This document shows positions 29,497 to 38,403 of a stretch of DNA of 64,000 nt, piece after piece. Location: positions 149,428-213,427 of the forward strand of contig JAGDVP010000028.1 of the NCBI GenBank assembly GCA_023255735.1, written 5' to 3'. This DNA is from Halothiobacillus sp. GTDB taxonomy: Bacteria; Pseudomonadota; Gammaproteobacteria; Halothiobacillales; Halothiobacillaceae. Below the pieces are notes generated by a model that made no database searches, was not told the origin of the DNA, and saw only the letters and a program-made list of their open reading frames with translations. The first letter of the stretch is position 1, and every line of letters starts with the position of its first letter. Both the position numbers and the translations under genes were made by a program.

Positions 29497-32139
29497 ATGT
29501 CAATGACCCCGCCTGAAGTCGCTCAAGAAATTAAATTATCCGATTACACCGTGCCCGATTTTTTGATTGATTCAGTTGATTTGACCTTTCATCTTGAGCC
29601 ACATGAAACGCGCGTGCGCTCGCAAATGAGGCTCCGGCGCCAGGGTGGGCATGATCGCGATTTGGTGTTGAATGGTGAAGGGCTAATTTTGCAGAGTGTT
29701 CGCCTCAATGGGCGCACATTAAGCGGGGATCAATACCGCGTTACCGCTGGTGCATTGATGATCCCGAATGTGGGCGATGAAGCAGTTTTGGTGATCGAAA
29801 ATCAAATTGATCCTGCGGCTAATGCAGCATTAGAGGGGTTGTATTTATCTTCGGGTAATTTTTGTACTCAGTGCGAGCCTGAAGGTTTTCGTCGCATCAC
29901 CTATTTTTTAGATCGCCCGGATGTGTTGGCGCGTTATAGCGTCACTTTAATTGCCGATGCTGAGCAATACCCCGTGCTATTGGCCAATGGTAACCCCGTC
30001 AGTTTTGAGCGCATGAATCATGGCAAACATCAGGCACGCTGGGTTGATCCGCACCCTAAACCCTCGTATTTATTTGCCTTGGTCGCCGGTAAATTAACCC
30101 GCATTCAAGATCAATTTATTACTCAATCGGGTAAAACAATTGATTTAGGCATTTACGTCGAGGCGCATAACGCTGATCGGTGCGCGCATGCCATGGCCTC
30201 ACTCAAACATTCGATGCGCTGGGATGAGCAAACCTTTGGCCGTGAATATGATCTGGATGTGTTCAATATCGTTGCGGTTGATGATTTCAACATGGGTGCC
30301 ATGGAAAACAAGGGCTTAAATATTTTTAATTCCCGCTATATCCTGGCCAAACCGGATACCGCCAGTGATGCGGATTACGCCGGTATTGAATCGGTGGTAG
30401 CCCATGAGTATTTCCACAATTGGTCCGGTAATCGCGTCACGTGCCGAGATTGGTTCCAACTCTCGCTAAAAGAGGGTTTTACCGTGTTTCGCGATCAGGA
30501 GTTCTCATCAGATATGAGTTCACGCGCGGTTAAGCGCATCCAAGATGTCAATACGCTGCGTCAAGTGCAATTTGCGGAAGATGCCGGCCCCCAGGCCCAT
30601 CCCGTGCAGCCCAAGCACTATCGAGAAATTAATAATTTCTACACCGCTACCGTGTATAACAAAGGCGCCGAAGTGGTGCGCATGTTGCGCAACCTGCTTG
30701 GCGCAGCTGCATTTCGAAAAGCAACCGATTTGTATTTTGAGCGCTTTGATGGCCAAGCGGTTCGCATTGAAGATTTCATTGCCTGCATGGCCGATGTTTC
30801 AGGCCTCGATTTAAGCCAATTTCGCCATTGGTACGATTATGCGGGTACGCCCAAGCTTGTGATTACCGATGAGCGTCAAGCGGGGCGTTATCGGCTGCAC
30901 ATTACACAAAGCTTACCAGGTAATTCCGGGGATGCCCCTGCCTTTATGCTTCCCTTTACCGTGGCTTTATTTAACGCCAGCGGCAAGCCTGTGCTCATGA
31001 ATGGCCAAGCTGAACACACCTTGGTTGTGACTCAATCGCAACAAACTTGGGATTTTGTTGTTGATGCGCCCGCCTGTGACGCCTTATTCCCCTCGCTCAA
31101 TCGGGGGTTTACCGCACCGGTTGATGTGGAATTTACCTATTCAGACGAAGCGCTGAGCGTTCTAAGCCGCAATGATACCGATGCATTTAATCGCTGGGAT
31201 GCCATGCAAAGGCTTATGCAACGCGCACTGTTAAACCGAATTCGCGCAGCCGCACAAGCCGAGCAATTGGGGCAAGATGAGTTACCTGCCAATCTATCGG
31301 CGGCTTTTGGTGAATTGCTGCACTCATCCCAGCATGACCCGCTGTTTGTAGCCGAATGCATTGCTCTGCCAAGTGAAAGTTATCTCGCCGATCAGTTTAG
31401 AGAAAATACCCCAGTCGAGTGGATTCATCATGAGCGCAATCGTCTGCGGAGGCAATTAGCCGCCGAGTGGGAATCCACCTTGATATTGGTGTATGGTAAT
31501 CAAGCGCCGCAAGGCCGCTACCATTTTGAAGCGCGTGCCGTGGGGCAACGCCAATTGCGTCGCCAGCTGCTCACCTATCTGTGTAGCTTAGATAATCCGG
31601 CTTGGATTCAAGTAGCGGTTGAGCAATTTGAGCGTGCCGATAACATGACCGAATCATTTAATGCGCTCACCGCGTTAAGTGTGAGTTGTGATGCGGCGTT
31701 CGATCGACTAATGACCACGTTCGAAGCGCGATGGCGCCGTGATGGCTTGGTGATGGATAAATGGTTTGCCCTGCAAGCACAACGCACCGATGACCAATCG
31801 TTGCAACGCCTAGAGACATTAATGCAGCATGAAACATTCTCGCTTAAAACACCGAATCGGGTGCGGGCATTAATCGGGTCATTTGCGCGCCTAAATGCCT
31901 TGTGTTTCCACGCCCCAGATGGTTCGGGTTATGATTGGGTAGCCGATAAAATTATCGAATTGGATAGTTTTAATCCGCAAATTGCCGCGCGTATGGCGCA
32001 AGCCTTTAATTTATGGCAACGTTTTGATCTTAAACGTGCCGATTTAATGAAGACCGCCCTGAAAAAAATGCGTGATCGGCCTCAATGTTCGCCCGATTTG
32101 GCCGAAATAACAGGGAAGGCTTTGGCGGGCTCTGTTTGA
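29497..32139 (+). CDS. pepN: PepN, aminopeptidase N (M1 family)
   Basis: Broad-specificity cytoplasmic zinc aminopeptidase. The 880-residue protein has the PepN N-terminal beta domain, the exopeptidase motif GAMENKGLNIF near residue 268 and the zinc site HEYFHNWSGNRVTCRDW...LKEGFT (HExxH with the distant Glu) near residues 304-326, followed by the long helical C-terminal domain ending in a PDLAEITGKAL block. The length is normal for proteobacterial PepN. It lies 184 bases from the divergent rdgC, and a TATACT hexamer at 29446-29451 may belong to its promoter. Confidence 0.97.
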   Translation: MSMTPPEVAQEIKLSDYTVPDFLIDSVDLTFHLEPHETRVRSQMRLRRQGGHDRDLVLNGEGLILQSVRLNGRTLSGDQYRVTAGALMIPNVGDEAVLVIENQIDPAANAALEGLYLSSGNFCTQCEPEGFRRITYFLDRPDVLARYSVTLIADAEQYPVLLANGNPVSFERMNHGKHQARWVDPHPKPSYLFALVAGKLTRIQDQFITQSGKTIDLGIYVEAHNADRCAHAMASLKHSMRWDEQTFGREYDLDVFNIVAVDDFNMGAMENKGLNIFNSRYILAKPDTASDADYAGIESVVAHEYFHNWSGNRVTCRDWFQLSLKEGFTVFRDQEFSSDMSSRAVKRIQDVNTLRQVQFAEDAGPQAHPVQPKHYREINNFYTATVYNKGAEVVRMLRNLLGAAAFRKATDLYFERFDGQAVRIEDFIACMADVSGLDLSQFRHWYDYAGTPKLVITDERQAGRYRLHITQSLPGNSGDAPAFMLPFTVALFNASGKPVLMNGQAEHTLVVTQSQQTWDFVVDAPACDALFPSLNRGFTAPVDVEFTYSDEALSVLSRNDTDAFNRWDAMQRLMQRALLNRIRAAAQAEQLGQDELPANLSAAFGELLHSSQHDPLFVAECIALPSESYLADQFRENTPVEWIHHERNRLRRQLAAEWESTLILVYGNQAPQGRYHFEARAVGQRQLRRQLLTYLCSLDNPAWIQVAVEQFERADNMTESFNALTALSVSCDAAFDRLMTTFEARWRRDGLVMDKWFALQAQRTDDQSLQRLETLMQHETFSLKTPNRVRALIGSFARLNALCFHAPDGSGYDWVADKIIELDSFNPQIAARMAQAFNLWQRFDLKRADLMKTALKKMRDRPQCSPDLAEITGKALAGSV

Positions 32140-32194
32140 ACGAGTAAACAAGGCGACGGAATTTATGGATCAATTAGTTTAACTTGGAACACAC

Positions 32195-33049
32195 ATGACG
32201 CTCATCATCGGATGGATCATTATCTCAATATCGGTTGTTGGCGGCTTTATAATGGCCGGCGGCCATGTGGCCGTTCTTATTCAACCCATTGAATACCTTA
32301 TGATCCTTGGCGCTGCAATTGCGGCGTTTGTGGGATCAAATTCAGGCAAAACTATTAAAGCGACCCTAGGCGGGTTTGGTACGGCCATCAAAGGCTCTAA
32401 ATACAACAAAGCGTTGTACATGGAAACCTTGGCTTTGCTCTACAACATCTTCACCCGTGCGCGCAAAGAAGGCCTGATGGCGATTGAAGAGGATATTGAA
32501 GATCCGCAAAACAGCGCCTTGTTTAAAGAAGCGCCCAAGGTGTTGGCCGATCACCACGCGCTTGAATTTATTACCGATTATTTGCGCTTAATGGTTTCAA
32601 GTACGCTCGATGTGCATCAAATCGATAACCTCATGGATATTGATATTGATACCCACCACCAAGAGGCCTCCTTGCCGGGTAATAATATTGCCAAAATGGC
32701 AGACGCCATGCCTGCATTCGGTATTGTGGCCGCCGTTTTAGGCGTTGTGCATGTGATGGAGTCGGTGAGTTTGCCGCCGGCAGAGCTCGGTAAATTAATT
32801 GCCGCAGCACTGGTGGGTACATTCTTGGGTATTTTTGTTTCTTACGGTTATATCTCGCCTGTTGCCAATAACCTTGAGCATAAAGTGAATGACTCAACCA
32901 AATATTATCAAAGCATTAAAGCATCAATGATTGCATTTATGAATGGTTATCCGCCCCAAGTCGCTGCAGAGTTCGGGCGCAAAGTGCTTTTCTCATCTGA
33001 ACGGCCAGGCTTCCAAGAACTTGAAGAGTTTTTGAAACAGAAAAAATAA
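32195..33049 (+). CDS. motA: MotA, flagellar stator proton-channel subunit
   Basis: Inner-membrane stator subunit that couples ion flow to flagellar torque. The 284-residue protein has four transmembrane segments (about 1-22, 34-52, 170-190, 200-222) and a cytoplasmic loop between the second and third. The torque residues Arg90 and Glu98 of the E. coli protein fall at the same positions here (ARKEGLMAIEED), and the conserved prolines are present in MADAMPAFGIVAAVLGVVH. It precedes motB by 41 bases. No flagellar sigma-28 promoter was recognised in the 55-base gap after pepN. Confidence 0.96.
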   Translation: MTLIIGWIIISISVVGGFIMAGGHVAVLIQPIEYLMILGAAIAAFVGSNSGKTIKATLGGFGTAIKGSKYNKALYMETLALLYNIFTRARKEGLMAIEEDIEDPQNSALFKEAPKVLADHHALEFITDYLRLMVSSTLDVHQIDNLMDIDIDTHHQEASLPGNNIAKMADAMPAFGIVAAVLGVVHVMESVSLPPAELGKLIAAALVGTFLGIFVSYGYISPVANNLEHKVNDSTKYYQSIKASMIAFMNGYPPQVAAEFGRKVLFSSERPGFQELEEFLKQKK

Positions 33050-33090
33050 GCCGCGTTTCATCCCGACCCTTGTAGCAAAAGAGAATTCCG

Positions 33091-34149
33091 ATGGCCGAAC
33101 AGCCGGATCAAGCCAAACCCATCATTATAAAAAAGGTTAACAAAGGGCATGGCGGCCATCATGGCGGCGCGTGGAAAATTGCCTACGCCGATTTTGTGAC
33201 GGCGATGATGGCGTTTTTTTTGCTCATGTGGTTGCTCGGTTCGGTGAGCAAAGCCAAGTTAGAAGGCATCGCGGATTATTTTAACAACCCCGTTAAAGTA
33301 ACCCTTGAGGGCGGGCCTAGCGCAGGCATGTCGGTAAGCCTGATTAATGCCGGGGGCGAGGATTTAACCCGTCAACAAGGCCAAGTGCGCAACGGCGACA
33401 TCACGCCTGATCCTGCAAAAATTACCGAAGAAGAAGCGCGGAAAAAAATCGAAGAAGCTGATAAAAAACGGATTGAAGCACTTAAAAAAGAACTGGAATC
33501 TATGATTCAGGTTGATCCCTCCCTGCAAGCCTATAAAGATCAAATTAAGCTTGATATGACCCGAGATGGCCTGCGAATTCAAATTATCGATCAAGATAAA
33601 CGTCCCATGTTCAAAATTAGCTCGACGAAACTTGAGCCCTATGCTGCTGAGATTCTTAAAAAACTGGCGCCGGTCATAAATCAATTACCCAACCGGCTAA
33701 CCATCGCTGGCCACACCGACTCGCTACCCTACAACGGCATTGATCGAACCAACTGGGAGCTCTCAGCAGATCGAGCAAATGCGGCTCGGCGTGAATTAGT
33801 TTCAGATGGCTATGATGAGAAAAAATTATTACGGGTTATCGGCATGGCCGATGCCTTACCGTTATTGCCCGATGCCCCGACCGATCCGCGAAATCGGCGC
33901 ATTTCTATCACGGTTATGAACGATAGTGCGGCCGATCGCGTACTCAACCCGCTCGATTTTGCATCGGATAGCGCAGGGTTAACCGCCCGAAGTAAGGGAG
34001 TGCCTGCGACAAATGCGCCGGGTGCCGCCTCTAACGCTCCCTCCTCAAAGCCCGCGGTGAACTCAACCCGCATCGAAGGGATTACCGGCACCATGACAAA
34101 CCCCGAGGCAATTATGCCCACGGCGGTGCCCCCCGCACCCAAACCCTAA
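33091..34149 (+). CDS. motB: MotB, flagellar stator subunit
   Basis: Peptidoglycan-anchored stator partner of MotA. One transmembrane helix at about residues 28-50 contains the proton-accepting Asp34 in IAYADFVTAMM, indicating a proton-type motor. A Lys/Glu-rich linker (about 110-145) leads to an OmpA-like peptidoglycan-binding domain at about 165-285 with IAGHTDSLPYNGIDRTNWEL and SADRANAARRELVSDGY. A Pro/Ala/Ser-rich tail of about 60 residues follows and is longer than in E. coli. A methyltransferase gene begins five bases after the stop. Other flagellar genes are not in the window. Confidence 0.96.
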   Translation: MAEQPDQAKPIIIKKVNKGHGGHHGGAWKIAYADFVTAMMAFFLLMWLLGSVSKAKLEGIADYFNNPVKVTLEGGPSAGMSVSLINAGGEDLTRQQGQVRNGDITPDPAKITEEEARKKIEEADKKRIEALKKELESMIQVDPSLQAYKDQIKLDMTRDGLRIQIIDQDKRPMFKISSTKLEPYAAEILKKLAPVINQLPNRLTIAGHTDSLPYNGIDRTNWELSADRANAARRELVSDGYDEKKLLRVIGMADALPLLPDAPTDPRNRRISITVMNDSAADRVLNPLDFASDSAGLTARSKGVPATNAPGAASNAPSSKPAVNSTRIEGITGTMTNPEAIMPTAVPPAPKP

Positions 34150-34154
34150 CGGCC

Positions 34155-34946
34155 ATGCCCCGGTTATTGGGTTTTATTCTTGCGCTCATAAGTTTCAGTT
34201 TCGGTATTGGTTTTAGCCTGGGAATTATTTATCTCGCCCAGCTAAATCAATGGCCGCGTGTACCGATTTGGGTGCTCGCGCTCTTATCGGGCGTTGTCTC
34301 CATGCTGATTACCTGGCGATTATTGCCTGCATGGTGGCGGCCAGTGCTGTTGATTTTGCCGCTTGCTGCGCTTTTTTCTTTATCCATTAATTCATGGTGG
34401 TGGTTGTTTGCCGCCATTTTGTTGCTGGCTTTTCAATGGAATGCCATTTTTACCCGCATTCCGCTGTACCGCTCAGATGCCATGGTGGCTGAAGTATTGA
34501 TGGCTTATATGCAGCGCGATGGACAAAAATCGTTGCTGGATTTAGGTTGTGGCGATGGCCGCTTGTTGTGGCGGATGGCCAAGGCGCAACCTGAAAGCCA
34601 ATTTGTCGGGATCGAAAGTGCGCCTATGTTGTATTTGATCGCCCGCTGGCGGTGCCGCAATCAACCCAATTGTCGCATTGAGTTTGGGGATTTTTGGCCG
34701 CGCTCTTGGGCGGATTTTGATGTGGTTTTTGCATTTTTATCCCCTGAACCTATGTTGCCTGTATGGCGAAAAAGGTTGCGTGAAAGCGGGGAAGGTGCCG
34801 TTCTCGTGAGCTTGGCATTTTTGGTGCCGGGCATTGAGCCCAGTGAATTATTGCCGGCCCAGCAGTTTGATATGTATTTGTATCGGGCGGATTATCATGC
34901 GGTTGTGGGGCAAATAATTGCGGATGCCAGCAAGCTTGCTACATGA
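34155..34946 (+). CDS. Membrane-anchored class I SAM-dependent methyltransferase
   Basis: A 263-residue protein with three to four N-terminal hydrophobic helices (about residues 1-95), then a soluble domain starting with the SAM-binding motif I LLDLGCGDGRLLWRMA near residue 126. An acidic residue ends the second strand (FVGIESAPML), and a motif resembling IV is FDVVFAFLSPE. The substrate is unknown; the conserved NPPY of amino-methylating enzymes is absent. It sits five bases after motB, so it is probably co-transcribed with the stator genes, although no Shine-Dalgarno is obvious. A link to motility is only suggested by position. Confidence 0.75.
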   Translation: MPRLLGFILALISFSFGIGFSLGIIYLAQLNQWPRVPIWVLALLSGVVSMLITWRLLPAWWRPVLLILPLAALFSLSINSWWWLFAAILLLAFQWNAIFTRIPLYRSDAMVAEVLMAYMQRDGQKSLLDLGCGDGRLLWRMAKAQPESQFVGIESAPMLYLIARWRCRNQPNCRIEFGDFWPRSWADFDVVFAFLSPEPMLPVWRKRLRESGEGAVLVSLAFLVPGIEPSELLPAQQFDMYLYRADYHAVVGQIIADASKLAT

Positions 34947-34963
34947 CACATTCTTCCAGGCAT

Positions 34964-34988
34964 AAAAAAAGACTCAACAAAGAGCCTT
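34964..34988 (-). terminator. rho-independent terminator for the RRM gene
   Basis: Read on the minus strand, AGGCTC pairs with GAGTCT (one G-U) around a TTTGTT loop, followed by a seven-base T run. It lies about 70 bases past the RRM gene stop codon, in the right orientation. The methyltransferase gene converges from the other side. Confidence 0.6.
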
Positions 34989-35012
34989 GCTTGGTGCTTT
35001 AAGCTTGACACG

Positions 35013-35035
35013 AGCCACCAAAATTAATGGTGGCT
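35013..35035. terminator. AGCCACC hairpin between convergent genes
   Basis: AGCCACCA (35013-35020) pairs with TGGTGGCT (35028-35035) around an AAATTAA loop. Only a short T stretch follows on the plus strand, so it may terminate the motAB-methyltransferase transcript weakly or act as a 3'-end stabiliser. Confidence 0.4.
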
Positions 35036-35055
35036 TTCATCAGAAGCTCTAAAGC

Positions 35056-35364
35056 TTAGCGACGGGCGCGGAACTCGCCACGATCACCACCACGGTCGCC
35101 ACCGCGATCGTTGGTGCGCTCACGTGGGCGTGCTTCGTTCACACGAATGTTACGACCGTTCAACTCGGTGTTGTCGAGTTGTTCGATGGCAGTTAAGCCA
35201 GCGGCTTTATCGGTCATTTCAACAAACGCGAAGCCTTTTGAGCGACCTGTGGCCATATCTTGAATAACTTTGGCAGATTTAACTTCGCCAAAGGCTTCAA
35301 AAGCAGCAAGAACGTCTGCATCGCCAGATTGATAGGACAGGTTGCCAACATAGATATTAATCAT
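35056..35364 (-). CDS. RRM-type RNA-binding protein with RGG-like tail
   Basis: A 102-residue protein with one RNA-recognition motif. RNP2 is IYVGNLSYQ at residues 4-11 region and RNP1 is KGFAFVEM near residue 44, both intact. The C-terminus is a short glycine/arginine/aspartate repeat tail (RGGDRGGDRGEFRARR). Such single-RRM proteins are common in proteobacteria and cyanobacteria and are often cold-induced or abundant RNA chaperones. The start codon has no clear Shine-Dalgarno. The gene stands alone, with its own candidate promoter and terminator. Confidence 0.93.
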   Translation of the reverse strand: MINIYVGNLSYQSGDADVLAAFEAFGEVKSAKVIQDMATGRSKGFAFVEMTDKAAGLTAIEQLDNTELNGRNIRVNEARPRERTNDRGGDRGGDRGEFRARR

Positions 35365-35670
35365 CGGAAAAAATACTCTTCTACACGTGCTTACAGTTTC
35401 AGCTGTGCGGCGTGTTTAGCACTAAAAACTCGCCTCACAGGTATTTATTGTCTAACGGCGTTAGCCTGTCGCAAAAATACTCGACTGAAGATAAAGCATT
35501 AATCAATTAAAACAAGATGTTTTTTTGCCTATTCGTGCACTTTTTTGAAATATGTTGCGTAAAAACCAATTAATACGTCATCTGAATTAAATAGTTATGA
35601 TCGATTTGTTTTTTTAATGACGATGATCGTTCATTTTTTATTTTTAACCGTGTTTGTTAAATTAGGTTTT
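35365..35670. other. 306-base A/T-rich gap between the RRM gene and the DUF815 ATPase gene
   Basis: This stretch lies upstream of the RRM gene and downstream of the DUF815 gene (both on the minus strand). It holds the candidate RRM promoter at 35488-35515. The part at 35500-35670 is very A/T-rich with several T runs that could help end the DUF815 transcript; no strong hairpin was recognised there. Confidence 0.5.
35488..35515 (-). promoter_or_regulatory. candidate promoter for the RRM gene
   Basis: On the minus strand TTGTTT (35510-35515) and TATCTT (35488-35493) are separated by 16 bases. Transcription would begin near 35481 and give a leader of about 115 bases before the ATG, long enough to fold, which is of interest because the start lacks a Shine-Dalgarno. 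Confidence 0.35.
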
Positions 35671-36570
35671 TCAGGGGGTTGGGGTGTTTGTTTCAGGTAA
35701 GTTCTCCCCTTGCCAGAAGCGGGCAAATTGGTTGGCGACGCGCCCACTCCGTGAACCCCGCAGCCGCGCAAATTTGAGTGCTTCTTGCCGCCAGAGCGCT
35801 TCATCGCGCAAAATTGCCGTTAGTTCGGGTGTTTCTCCTTGTAGTTGGGCTATTTGGTTGCGTGCAATGTCGAGATATTGTTCTTGGCTAAAGGGATGAA
35901 AGGCGAGCCAGAGCCCAAAGCGCTCGGATAGTGAGACTTTTTCGTCGATAGCATCACCTTCATGAAGCTCGGTATCTTCCATGCTGGCGTTGAGGTTGTC
36001 TTGCATCGTTTCGGGCAGCAAATGGCGGCGGTTGGAGCTTGCATACACCAATAGGTTGGGCGGGGGCGCCATTAGCGAGCCATCCAATAGTGCCTTAAGC
36101 CCTTTATAACTGGGGTCGTTGGCCTCAAAAGACAGGTCATCTAAAAAAAGTATGTAGTGCCTAGGCTGGGTGCTCAGTATTTGAATTAAATCGGCGAGCC
36201 CGATTAATCCGGCACGATCCAGCTCAATCATGCCTAAATTTTTTCCACCATATCGGGTGAGTAGCGCACGGATCAGTGAGCTTTTCCCTGTGCCACGCGC
36301 ACCCCAGAGTAGAACGTGGTTCGCTTGTTTCCCCTCTAAAAACAGACGGGTATTGCGCTCAATTTGAGCCCATTGTCGCTCACGATGGCGCAGTGCTTCG
36401 GGTTCGATGAGCGCCGGCTCCCGAATCACGGTAAAACCTTGGGCGGGCTGCCAGCGTTGGGCGATTGCACGGGGATCCGGTGTTAATCTTTGTCTTGGGT
36501 TTTGGTTGAGTTGCTCGATTAATGCTTGCCAATCGAGGCTATGGTGTTTGAACCGTGAATTAAAGCGCAT
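35671..36570 (-). CDS. DUF815-family AAA+ ATPase
   Basis: A 299-residue P-loop ATPase of the DUF815 (ATPase YjeE-unrelated, AAA-like) family. Walker A is LLWGARGTGKSSLIRALL near residue 88 and Walker B is YILFLDDLSFE near residue 137, with a sensor-1-like LLVYASSNRRHLLP and the family's typical SERFGLWLAFHPFSQEQYL block. The C-terminal helical part includes ARLRGSRSGRVANQFARF. These proteins are widespread and uncharacterised. It is divergent from the thioredoxin-like gene, with 128 bases between the starts. Confidence 0.88.
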   Translation of the reverse strand: MRFNSRFKHHSLDWQALIEQLNQNPRQRLTPDPRAIAQRWQPAQGFTVIREPALIEPEALRHRERQWAQIERNTRLFLEGKQANHVLLWGARGTGKSSLIRALLTRYGGKNLGMIELDRAGLIGLADLIQILSTQPRHYILFLDDLSFEANDPSYKGLKALLDGSLMAPPPNLLVYASSNRRHLLPETMQDNLNASMEDTELHEGDAIDEKVSLSERFGLWLAFHPFSQEQYLDIARNQIAQLQGETPELTAILRDEALWRQEALKFARLRGSRSGRVANQFARFWQGENLPETNTPTP

Positions 36571-36698
36571 GTCGCCCTCTTGCTGTGTTTGAATGGTTTT
36601 TGGTTGGAGGCGTTTTTGGCTATTTTGTTCAATGTGTAAGCCAAGCGATTGTTACATTGAGTTTGCCGTTTTGAATTGACCGTGGGAGGTTGCTGACA

Positions 36699-37187
36699 AT
36701 GCCTGATTTGACCGTGCCGACCGTATTGGCCGCGTTAGTTTTGCTGATTTTGTTGGGGCAGTGGGTGGTGCAGCGCCGGGCGCAATCGATGCGCGGCCAA
36801 GTGGTGCCGCAAGCGCTTGTGGCGACTTTGGTTGCCGAGAGCCCGGCAATGGTTGTGGCTGCAGAATCGCCACACTTTGCGGCATTGAACGCCTTGATTG
36901 AATTTGGTTCGCCCAATTGCAGCGCTTGCCGTCGCATGGCGCCAGCACTGGCGAAGTTAAGTGCGCAATATCCGGGGCGCGTGATCCATTTGTCGGTGGT
37001 AAATCACCGCACGTTGGCGCAAACGCTGCGTATCATGGGCACGCCGACCTTGGTTTTAATTCAAAACGGCCACATTGCTGAGGTGTTTGTGGGGATAACC
37101 CCTTTGGCACGATTGGCTGAGCAATTAAAACGCCGATGGCCGGGGATTACACCAATCAATACCGAAGTCGTCGGAGGTGATGTTTAG
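36699..37187 (+). CDS. Membrane-anchored thioredoxin-like protein
   Basis: A 162-residue protein with one N-terminal transmembrane helix (about 6-24) and a thioredoxin fold carrying the active-site motif C74-S-A-C77, with the conserved cis-Pro in MGTPTLVLIQNG. The CSAC motif differs from the CGPC of true thioredoxin. The ATG at 36699 is chosen because GGGAGG lies eight bases upstream; a TTG nine bases earlier is less likely. With the helix inserted N-in, the domain would face the periplasm. Substrate unknown. It precedes a glycosyltransferase gene but is 184 bases away. Confidence 0.8.
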   Translation: MPDLTVPTVLAALVLLILLGQWVVQRRAQSMRGQVVPQALVATLVAESPAMVVAAESPHFAALNALIEFGSPNCSACRRMAPALAKLSAQYPGRVIHLSVVNHRTLAQTLRIMGTPTLVLIQNGHIAEVFVGITPLARLAEQLKRRWPGITPINTEVVGGDV

Positions 37188-37371
37188 TCCGTTTGCGGCA
37201 AGTGCGCTAATCCTGCGGGTTTTCATGCGAGTGGCTCAATTATGTGCGCAAGGTTGGGGCTTTTGTTTTGAATTTGGCATAAAATCTCGTGCTTTTGCAC
37301 TCAACGCGATCGTTCGATTAAATCAGGCGTTTCGATTTTTTCGATGCTTAGGTCAATGAATAGGAGCCTGT

Positions 37372-38403
37372 ATGCCCCCTTATCGTGCGGCAAGTTTGTC
37401 GCTGGTCATTCCCGTATTTAATGAGCAAGACAATATCGCTCCGTTATTACAGCGTGTGCATGAGGCGCTGGCCGCGTACCCCGAGCCGTGGGAAGTTTTA
37501 TTGGTTGACGATGGTTCATCGGATCGAACGGTTGCACAGATCGCGCAGGGTCGGGTTGTTTATGGTACGCATGTGCGGTGTGTGCCGTTAGCGCGCAATT
37601 TTGGCCAAACGGCGGCGATGCAGGCTGGGATTGATCTTGCGCGGGGCGAGGTAATCGCAACGCTAGATGGCGATATGCAAAATGACCCGATGGATATTCC
37701 GCGCATGGTGCATCGCTTGCTGGCTGAAGATCTGGATTTAGTTTCTGGCTGGCGTAAAAACCGCAAAGATAATTTGTGGCTGCGAAAAGTGCCTTCCACC
37801 ATCGCCAATCGGCTGATTCGTAAAATTACGGGTGTGACTCTGCACGATTACGGCTGCAGCCTGAAGGTGTTTCGCGCCTCGGTGATTAAAGGCGTGCGTT
37901 TATACGGTGAAATGCACCGATTTATTCCGGCCTGGTTGGCGACACAAACTTCTCCGAGCCGAATTCAGGAAGAGGTGGTAGCGCATCATCCCCGCACGGC
38001 GGGCGTATCTAAATATGGTTTGTCGCGCACGTTTCGGGTCATTATCGACTTGCTTTCTGTGTATTTTTTTATGCGGTTTGCCGCGCGCCCGGCGCATTTT
38101 TTTGGCATGTTAGGGTTGGGATTTGGTGCCGTCGGAGGCGCCATTTTAACCTACTTACTGACGCTCAAAATGCTGGGTGAGCGTATTGGTGATCGGCCCC
38201 TGTTTATGGTGGGCATTATGCTGGTGCTGATTGCCGTACAAATTTTAACTACCGGTGTGCTCTCTGAAATGTTATCTCGCACCTATTACGAATCAAAAGA
38301 GGTGAAGTCGTACCATATACGGCCAACCGCTTTGGCTGAACTTGAGTTGGCGGATTGGTGTCAACCTGCCGCCTCTTCATCCCAAACACCGGCGGCTTCA
38401 TGA
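37372..38403 (+). CDS. Family 2 glycosyltransferase, polyprenyl-phosphate type (ArnC/GtrB/DPM1-like)
   Basis: Membrane glycosyltransferase that probably moves a sugar from a nucleotide donor to undecaprenyl phosphate on the cytoplasmic face. The GT-A domain has VIPVFNEQDNI, the donor-binding VDDGSSD (Asp46-Asp47) and LDGDMQNDP, plus YGCSLKVFRASVI. Two C-terminal transmembrane helices follow (about 232-262 and 275-298), as in ArnC and GtrB. The 343-residue length fits. The stop overlaps the start of the PAP2 phosphatase gene (ATGA), a pairing typical of lipid-carrier-based sugar modification of envelope lipids. The sugar is not predictable. Confidence 0.9.
   Translation: MPPYRAASLSLVIPVFNEQDNIAPLLQRVHEALAAYPEPWEVLLVDDGSSDRTVAQIAQGRVVYGTHVRCVPLARNFGQTAAMQAGIDLARGEVIATLDGDMQNDPMDIPRMVHRLLAEDLDLVSGWRKNRKDNLWLRKVPSTIANRLIRKITGVTLHDYGCSLKVFRASVIKGVRLYGEMHRFIPAWLATQTSPSRIQEEVVAHHPRTAGVSKYGLSRTFRVIIDLLSVYFFMRFAARPAHFFGMLGLGFGAVGGAILTYLLTLKMLGERIGDRPLFMVGIMLVLIAVQILTTGVLSEMLSRTYYESKEVKSYHIRPTALAELELADWCQPAASSSQTPAAS

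Noticed and set aside
37177-37359. 60-codon frame after the thioredoxin-like gene
   Set aside because: It starts inside the preceding gene without a ribosome-binding site and has no motif.
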